Below, piece after piece: positions 9,141-13,118 of a stretch of 13,118 bases of DNA; position 1 is the first letter of the stretch, and each line of letters begins with the position of its first letter. The stretch is from the NCBI GenBank assembly GCA_023388385.1, contig JAEWGK010000111.1, forward strand, positions 1-13,118. The letters are read 5' to 3'. The DNA is from Actinomycetes bacterium. Lineage in GTDB: Bacteria; Actinomycetota; Actinomycetes; Mycobacteriales; Mycobacteriaceae. The notes beneath the pieces are model-generated. The model was not told where the DNA came from and made no database searches. It saw nothing but the letters and a program-made list of their open reading frames with translations. A program made the position numbers and the translations under genes.

Positions 9141-9209
9141 TGGCGCAGTCCCCGGCGTCCGGTCCGGCATCGCGGCGGGGTGGCGACGGGGGCAGCGGCG
9201 CCGTGCCGC

Positions 9210-9226
9210 GGGGCGGCCGCCGCCCC
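9210..9226 (-). terminator. Possible cspA terminator hairpin
   Basis: GGGGCGG (9210-9216) and CCGCCCC (9220-9226) form a perfect 7-bp stem with a 3-base loop, about 80 bases after the cspA stop codon. There is no T-tract on the minus strand, so termination here is only a guess. Confidence 0.25.
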
Positions 9227-9308
9227 TCCCCGGGAATGCGGACGGCCCGGCGCGGGTCCACGGATTGCCTCCGCGCCCCGGTCCGGGCCGATGCCGTCGC
9301 CGCGCCTG

Positions 9309-9512
9309 CTAGAGGGCGCGGACGTCCATGGCCTGCAGGCCTTTCTGCCCCTCGCCGATCGTGAACTCGACGCGCTGGTTTTCCTCGAGGGTCTTGAAGC
9401 CGGTGCCCTGGATCTCGCTGTAGTGGACGAAGACGTCCTGGCCGCCCTCATCCGGGGCGATGAAACCGAAGCCCTTCTCCGAGTTGAACCACTTGACGGT
9501 GCCCTGTGCCAT
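9309..9512 (-). CDS. cspA: Cold-shock protein CspA
   Basis: This 67-residue, single cold-shock domain protein is a cytoplasmic RNA chaperone that binds single-stranded nucleic acid. Both RNA-binding motifs are intact: KGFGFI (RNP1, residues 13-18) and DVFVHY (RNP2, 26-31), together with TVKWFN at the N-terminus. Length is standard. The sequence is close to the mycobacterial CspA encoded beside topA. Translation starts at ATG 9512, with a textbook Shine-Dalgarno sequence GAGGAG (9518-9523) 5 bases upstream. That makes it, with topA, one of only two genes here with a clear ribosome binding site, so it must have a leader. That leader contains a GC hairpin (9536-9561). It is divergent from the DECH helicase gene. 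Confidence 0.97.
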   Translation of the reverse strand: MAQGTVKWFNSEKGFGFIAPDEGGQDVFVHYSEIQGTGFKTLEENQRVEFTIGEGQKGLQAMDVRAL

Positions 9513-9535
9513 GTCTGCTCCTCACAATCGGGCGT

Positions 9536-9561
9536 GGGCCCGGCCGACCGCGGCCGGGCTC
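9536..9561 (-). promoter_or_regulatory. GC-rich hairpin upstream of cspA
   Basis: A nearly perfect stem joins 9536-9546 to 9551-9561, with one G-T pair and a 4-base loop. Its core is GCCCGGCCG/CGGCCGGGC. It lies 24 bases upstream of the cspA ATG and 12 bases upstream of the Shine-Dalgarno sequence. It is also in the shared cspA-helicase upstream region. It may be part of a cold-shock leader structure. Confidence 0.4.
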
Positions 9562-9638
9562 TGCGGGCCAGTGTGCCACGGAACCCGTCGGTGCCGCGCG
9601 GCGGGCGGGGACGTGGGCGGGCGGGGTGGGCGATGGGC

Positions 9639-9644
9639 CACAAT
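9639..9644 (+). promoter_or_regulatory. Candidate -10 element of the helicase gene
   Basis: CACAAT keeps the A and final T of TANNNT but not the first T. It ends exactly 7 bases before the GTG at 9652, the same spacing seen at five other genes in the window. It favours a leaderless GTG start. Confidence 0.35.
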
Positions 9645-9651
9645 GGGCGTC

Positions 9652-11985
9652 GTGCACGGATTCGGGCGGGAGCTGCTGGAGCCGATCGCGGCGGCAATGC
9701 CCCGGTCGGAGGTCACCCACGTCCGCGATCTGCCGCCGCGGGCGGCGGTGCACGCGGACTGGCCGGGCTGGGCGTCGGACCCGCTGCGCGCTGCGTTCGC
9801 CGCCCGCGGGGTGGAGCGGCCGTGGTCCCACCAGGTCGCCACCGCAGAGGCCGCGTGGGCGGGCCGCCACGTGGTCGTCGCCACGGGCACAGCGTCCGGC
9901 AAGTCCCTGGGCTACCTCGCGCCGGTGCTGCAGGCATTGGCGGACGACGGCCTGGCGTGCGCCCTGTATCTGTCGCCGACGAAGGCCCTCGGCGCCGATC
10001 AGCTGGCCGCGGCGCGGGAGCTGGCGGCGACGGCGTCGCCCGGCGCGCTCGTCGCCTCCTACGACGGGGACACGCCGCAGGAGGTCCGCCGCGCCGTCCG
10101 GGAAGACGCCCGCTGGGTGTTCACGAACCCGGACATGCTGCACGTCGGCGTGCTGCCGCGGCATGCGCGGTGGGCGCGGCTGCTGCGCAACCTCCGCTAC
10201 GTGGTCGTCGACGAATGCCACGCCTACCGGGGCGTCTTCGGCGCGAACGTGTCGCTGGTGCTGCGCCGCCTGCTGCGCCTGGCCCGCCGCTACGGGGCGG
10301 AGCCGACGGTGGTGCTGGCGTCGGCGACGGCCCAGGACCCGGCGCAGCACGCGTCCATGCTGGTCGGCGAGCCGGTGGAGGCCGTGACGGAGGACGGTGC
10401 CCCCGTCGGCGAGCGCACCATCGCCCTGTGGGAGCCGGGCCTGCTGCCGGACCGCGTCGGGGAGAACGGCGCCCAGGTGCGCCGGCCCGCCCCCGTCGAG
10501 GCCGCGGAGATCACGGCCCGCCTGCTGGCCGACGGCGCCCGGACGCTGACGTTCACCCGCTCCCGCCGCTCGGCGGAGATCGTCGCCATGTCCGTCCGGG
10601 ACAGGCTGGTGAATGCCGGCAGGGCAGACATCGCCGCCCGCGTGGAGAGCTACCGCGCCGGCTACCTGGCGGAGGAGCGCCGCGACATCGAGCGCAGGCT
10701 CGACGACGGCTCCCTGCTCGGCATCGCGGCGACGAACGCGCTGGAGCTCGGCATCGACGTCGGCGGGCTCGACGCGGTGGTGGAGGCGGGCTTCCCCGGC
10801 ACCGTCGCGTCCTTCTGGCAGCAAGCGGGCCGGGCGGGCCGCCGCGGCCAAGGTTCGCTGGTGGTGCTGGTGGCCCGCGATGATCCGATGGACACCTACC
10901 TGGTCCACCACCCCGAGGCGCTGCTGGGGCGGCCCGTGGAGGCGTCCGTGTTCGACCCCCTGAACCCCTACGTGCTGCGCGGGCACCTGCTGTGCGCGGC
11001 GGTGGAGCGCCCGCTGTCGGCCGCGGAGGTCGGCGCGTGGGGCGCCGGCCCGGTCGCCCAGGCGATGGTCGCCGACGGGTGGCTGCGCGCCCGCGGGGAC
11101 CTGTTGTTCCCCGCCGATCGGCCGGACCGCGACGACGTCCCGTCACCGGAGCAGGCCCACGGGCTGGTGCGGCTGCGCGGCGGCACGGGCGGAGACGTCG
11201 CCATCGTCGACGGCACCGACGGCCGGCTACTGGGCACCGTCGACGTCGCCCGGGCGATGCAGCAGGTCCACGACGGCGCCGTCTACCTGCACCGGCAGGA
11301 GAGCTTCATCGTCGATCAGCTGGATCTGGACGCCGCGGTGGCGCTGGTCCACCCGGAGGAGCCGGAGTGGACGACACACGCCCGCTCCACCACCGACATC
11401 AGGGTCCTCGGGGTCGTGGAGTCGCGCCGGGTGGCGCGCGGCGTGCACCTCGCGCTGGTTGATGTGGAGGTGGAGACCGCCGTCACGTCGTACCTGCGGC
11501 GCCTGCCGTCCGGGGAAGTGCTTGACGACGTTCCCCTGGACTATCCGCCCCAGCGGCTGATGACGCGGGCCGTCGCCTACACCGTCACCGACGCGTGGCT
11601 GCGCCGCCACGGCGTCGGGGAGGCCGACGTCCCGGGGTCCCTGCACGCCGCGGAGCATGCCGCGATCGGCCTGCTGCCCCTGGTGGCGACGTGTGACCGG
11701 TGGGACATCGGCGGCGTGTCGACGGCCCTGCACCTGGACACCGGCCTGCCGACGGTCTTCGTCTATGACGGCCACGCCGGCGGCGCGGGCTTCGCGGACC
11801 GCGGCTACGACCAGTTCGCCCGGTGGATCCGGGCAACGCGCGACGCGGTGGCAGCGTGCGGCTGCGAGTCCGGGTGCCCGTCGTGCATCCAGTCGCCGAA
11901 GTGCGGCACCGGCAACCACCCGTTGGACAAGGCCGGTGCGTTGAAGATCCTCGGCGGTCTGGTGGAGGCGCTGGCCGGCGGATAA
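9652..11985 (+). CDS. DECH-box DNA helicase with C-terminal zinc-binding DUF1998-type domain (Rv3649/MrfA-like)
   Basis: This is a 777-residue superfamily 2 ATPase. Visible motifs are a Q-motif-like WSHQ (58-61), motif I ATGTASGKS (77-85), motif II DECH (187-190), SAT (motif III) and motif VI QQAGRAGRRGQG (390-401). The last 150 residues contain GSLHAAEHAAIGLLPL, DRWDIGG and a cysteine cluster (Cys736, 738, 741, 744, 750; CGCESGCPSC). This matches the metal-binding DUF1998/MZB domain of the B. subtilis repair helicase MrfA and of M. tuberculosis Rv3649. It corresponds to the family described as the DEAH-type helicase of the helicase/secretion neighbourhood. The likely role is DNA repair or processing with 3'-5' translocation; this is inference from MrfA. 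The start is GTG 9652 or ATG 9643 (adds MGV); a still longer reading overlaps cspA and lacks similarity. The stop lies 10 bases before the next gene. Confidence 0.92.
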   Translation: MHGFGRELLEPIAAAMPRSEVTHVRDLPPRAAVHADWPGWASDPLRAAFAARGVERPWSHQVATAEAAWAGRHVVVATGTASGKSLGYLAPVLQALADDGLACALYLSPTKALGADQLAAARELAATASPGALVASYDGDTPQEVRRAVREDARWVFTNPDMLHVGVLPRHARWARLLRNLRYVVVDECHAYRGVFGANVSLVLRRLLRLARRYGAEPTVVLASATAQDPAQHASMLVGEPVEAVTEDGAPVGERTIALWEPGLLPDRVGENGAQVRRPAPVEAAEITARLLADGARTLTFTRSRRSAEIVAMSVRDRLVNAGRADIAARVESYRAGYLAEERRDIERRLDDGSLLGIAATNALELGIDVGGLDAVVEAGFPGTVASFWQQAGRAGRRGQGSLVVLVARDDPMDTYLVHHPEALLGRPVEASVFDPLNPYVLRGHLLCAAVERPLSAAEVGAWGAGPVAQAMVADGWLRARGDLLFPADRPDRDDVPSPEQAHGLVRLRGGTGGDVAIVDGTDGRLLGTVDVARAMQQVHDGAVYLHRQESFIVDQLDLDAAVALVHPEEPEWTTHARSTTDIRVLGVVESRRVARGVHLALVDVEVETAVTSYLRRLPSGEVLDDVPLDYPPQRLMTRAVAYTVTDAWLRRHGVGEADVPGSLHAAEHAAIGLLPLVATCDRWDIGGVSTALHLDTGLPTVFVYDGHAGGAGFADRGYDQFARWIRATRDAVAACGCESGCPSCIQSPKCGTGNHPLDKAGALKILGGLVEALAGG

Positions 11986-11988
11986 CCT
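11983..11988 (+). promoter_or_regulatory. Candidate -10 element of the CoA-transferase gene, overlapping the helicase stop codon
   Basis: TAACCT fits TANNNT and ends exactly 7 bases before the ATG at 11996. Its first three bases are the TAA stop codon of the helicase gene. No Shine-Dalgarno sequence is present in the 10-base gap. Confidence 0.45.
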
Positions 11989-11995
11989 CCGGCGC

Positions 11996-12931
11996 ATGAG
12001 CACGCACGACGTTCCCCGGACCCCGCGGGGCGCCGCCGCCCCGACGCCCGCGGCCCCCGTGGCCCTGCCCGACGCCCTCGCCGGCGTGCGCGTCGTCTGC
12101 GCCGCCGTGAACGTCCCCGGCCCCCGTGCGGCGGCGCGGCTGCGGGACATGGGGGCGTCCGTCGTCAAGGTCGAGCCCCCGGCCGGAGATCCTCTCGCGG
12201 TCGCCGCTCCCGCCTGGTACGCGGAAATGACCTCCGGGACGGAGGTCGTCGCCATCGACCTGAAGTCGTCGGCGGGGCGGGCCGAGGTGGGCCGGCTGCT
12301 GGCGGAGGCGGACGTCCTGGTGACGTCCCACCGCCCGTCGGCGCTGCGGCGCATGGGGCTGGCAGGCGCCGTGGTGCGGCATCCGCGGCTGTGCCATGTG
12401 GAGATCGTCGGCGACGTCGCAGACCCGGAGCGGCCCGGCCATGATCTGACGTTCCAGGCCGACGAGGGGCTCGTCGCCGCGCCGGGCCTGCCCCGCACCC
12501 TGGCGGCGGACCTGGCGGGCGCGGAGGCGGCGGCGTCGGCGGCCATGGGGCTGCTGCTGCGGCGGGCGTCGTCGGGCGAGGGCGGCCAGGTCGTCGTCGG
12601 CCTGCGGCAGGCCGCGGATTCCATAGCGGACCCGCTGCGGCACGGGCTGACCGTCCCGGGCGGGGCGCTGGGCGGGGGCCTGCCCGTGTACGGGGTGTAC
12701 GAGGTCGCGGACGGCCACGTCGCCGTCGCCGCCCTGGAGCCGCACTTCATCCGTCGGCTGGCAGAGGCCATCAACGCCCCCATCCCGTCCGGCACGACCC
12801 CGGCAGGTGCGCTGGCGGCAGTCGACGCCGAGTTCGGGAAGCGGCTGGCGGCATTCCTGCGCGGCCGGCCGACGGCGTCCGTGCTGCGCTGGGCCGATGA
12901 CCACGACCTGCCCGTCGCCGCGGTGCGCTGA
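11996..12931 (+). CDS. CaiB/BaiF-type (class III) CoA-transferase family protein
   Basis: This 311-residue protein probably moves coenzyme A between carboxylic acids or racemises a 2-methylacyl-CoA; the substrate cannot be deduced. A Pro/Ala-rich N-terminal stretch (about 1-25) is followed by family blocks LAGVRVV, then RLRDMGASVVKVEPPAGDP (48-66), IDLKSSAGRAEV (88-98), the catalytic-aspartate block GHDLTFQA with Asp150, and the glycine-rich GEGGQVVVGL. The protein is shorter than the usual 360-400 residues; the C-terminal part after the ADGHVAVAALEPHF segment is reduced. It follows the helicase by 10 bases but has its own putative promoter. Its last 161 bases are antisense to the open frame of the TadE-like gene. 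No gene of this type lies at this spot in the M. tuberculosis order I recall. Confidence 0.85.
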   Translation: MSTHDVPRTPRGAAAPTPAAPVALPDALAGVRVVCAAVNVPGPRAAARLRDMGASVVKVEPPAGDPLAVAAPAWYAEMTSGTEVVAIDLKSSAGRAEVGRLLAEADVLVTSHRPSALRRMGLAGAVVRHPRLCHVEIVGDVADPERPGHDLTFQADEGLVAAPGLPRTLAADLAGAEAAASAAMGLLLRRASSGEGGQVVVGLRQAADSIADPLRHGLTVPGGALGGGLPVYGVYEVADGHVAVAALEPHFIRRLAEAINAPIPSGTTPAGALAAVDAEFGKRLAAFLRGRPTASVLRWADDHDLPVAAVR

Positions 12932-13118
12932 CGCGGCCGTCCACGGGCGGGAGCTCGTCGACCGGCCCCGCGCGGGCGACGGCTCGGCGGCCGTCGACGT
13001 CCGCGACGACTTCGACGTCCTCGACGTCGCGGATGCAGGAGACGAGCCCCGCCCCGTTGGCGGCGGCCACCCGGTCCGCGGCGGCGCATCCGGACGCCCC
13101 GTCCCCGGTCTCCAGGGC
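12771..13118 (-). CDS. TadE-like secretion/pilus-locus protein, C-terminal part
   Basis: On the minus strand a frame is open from the right edge (codon 13118-13116) to a TGA at 12771-12773: 115 residues with the start outside the window. The first part contains CAAADRVAAANGAGLVSC, followed by a beta-rich acidic stretch and RAVARAGPV. The C-x(16)-C with A-x-x-N-G-A between the cysteines matches the TadE-like proteins found beside DECH helicases in actinobacteria (the helicase/secretion neighbourhood; Rv3654c-like). Related proteins usually end soon after the ARAGP segment. Here no stop occurs, and the frame runs 161 bases into the antisense of the CoA-transferase gene as an Arg/Pro-rich tail. 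Either the tail is real or a frameshift or sequencing error removed a stop near 12940. The N-terminal membrane helix expected for TadE is outside the window. Confidence 0.72.
   Translation of the reverse strand, partial: ALETGDGASGCAAADRVAAANGAGLVSCIRDVEDVEVVADVDGRRAVARAGPVDELPPVDGRVSAPRRRAGRGHRPSAARTPSAGRAGMPPAASRTRRRLPPAHLPGSCRTGWGR

Noticed and set aside
9460..9651. Upstream ATG for the helicase that would overlap cspA
   Set aside because: The extension reads over the start of cspA on the opposite strand, has no similarity to helicase N-termini and is low complexity.
7071..10883. Very long plus-strand open frame (1270 codons) antisense to topA and cspA
   Set aside because: It is antisense to well-identified genes, shows only low-complexity Val/Ala/Gly/Arg-rich translation with no family similarity, and continues out of frame through the helicase. 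Long antisense frames are expected at this GC content.
11227..13089. Minus-strand open frame (620 codons) opposite the helicase and CoA-transferase genes
   Set aside because: Its translation is Arg/Ala/Pro-rich without motifs, and the TadE-like signature is in a different minus-strand frame.

Overview
The window is GC-rich (about 70% by eye) and carries a conserved core block of the Mycobacteriales (Corynebacterium, Mycobacterium and relatives). A high-GC Corynebacterium-like species is my best guess. The basis is recalled similarity and gene order: galE1 (Rv3634c-like), DNA polymerase III delta' (Rv3644c-like), membrane adenylate cyclase (Rv3645-like), topA (Rv3646c-like), cspA (Rv3648c-like), DECH-box helicase (Rv3649-like) and a TadE-like gene (Rv3654c-like) all have counterparts in one segment of the M. 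tuberculosis genome. No database search was run.

Layout, left to right. At 1-258 (+) is the end of a DsbA-family thiol oxidoreductase, meeting galE (300-1235, -) tail to tail. An MFS transporter (1334-2602, -) lies upstream of galE. A gene-poor stretch (2603-2990) contains several stable inverted repeats and may encode a structured RNA. Next come tRNA-Thr(CGT) (2991-3066, -) and holB (3160-4371, -). Divergent from holB is cyaB (4505-6028, +), which runs tail to tail into topA (6042-9026, -). Upstream of topA is cspA (9309-9512, -), and divergent from cspA is the DECH helicase (9652-11985, +). A CaiB-type CoA-transferase gene follows at 11996-12931 (+). It overlaps, tail to tail, the truncated end of a TadE-like gene (12771-13118, -), which suggests that a Tad/Flp pilus-type locus starts just past the right edge.

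The genes are mostly single transcription units with housekeeping roles: DNA replication (holB), supercoiling (topA), DNA repair or processing (helicase), cAMP signalling (cyaB), cold-shock RNA chaperoning (cspA), UDP-galactose supply for the cell wall (galE) and translation (tRNA). I found no CRISPR array, insertion sequence, prophage or toxin-antitoxin pair.

The most striking pattern is in the start regions. Five genes (galE, MFS, holB, cyaB, CoA-transferase) have a TANNNT hexamer ending exactly 7 bases before the start codon and no convincing Shine-Dalgarno sequence. This is the arrangement expected of leaderless mRNAs. cspA and topA instead have clear Shine-Dalgarno sequences. Other points of interest are the possible structured RNA next to the tRNA, a delta' subunit with no N-terminal cysteines, and the long antisense overlap at the right edge.
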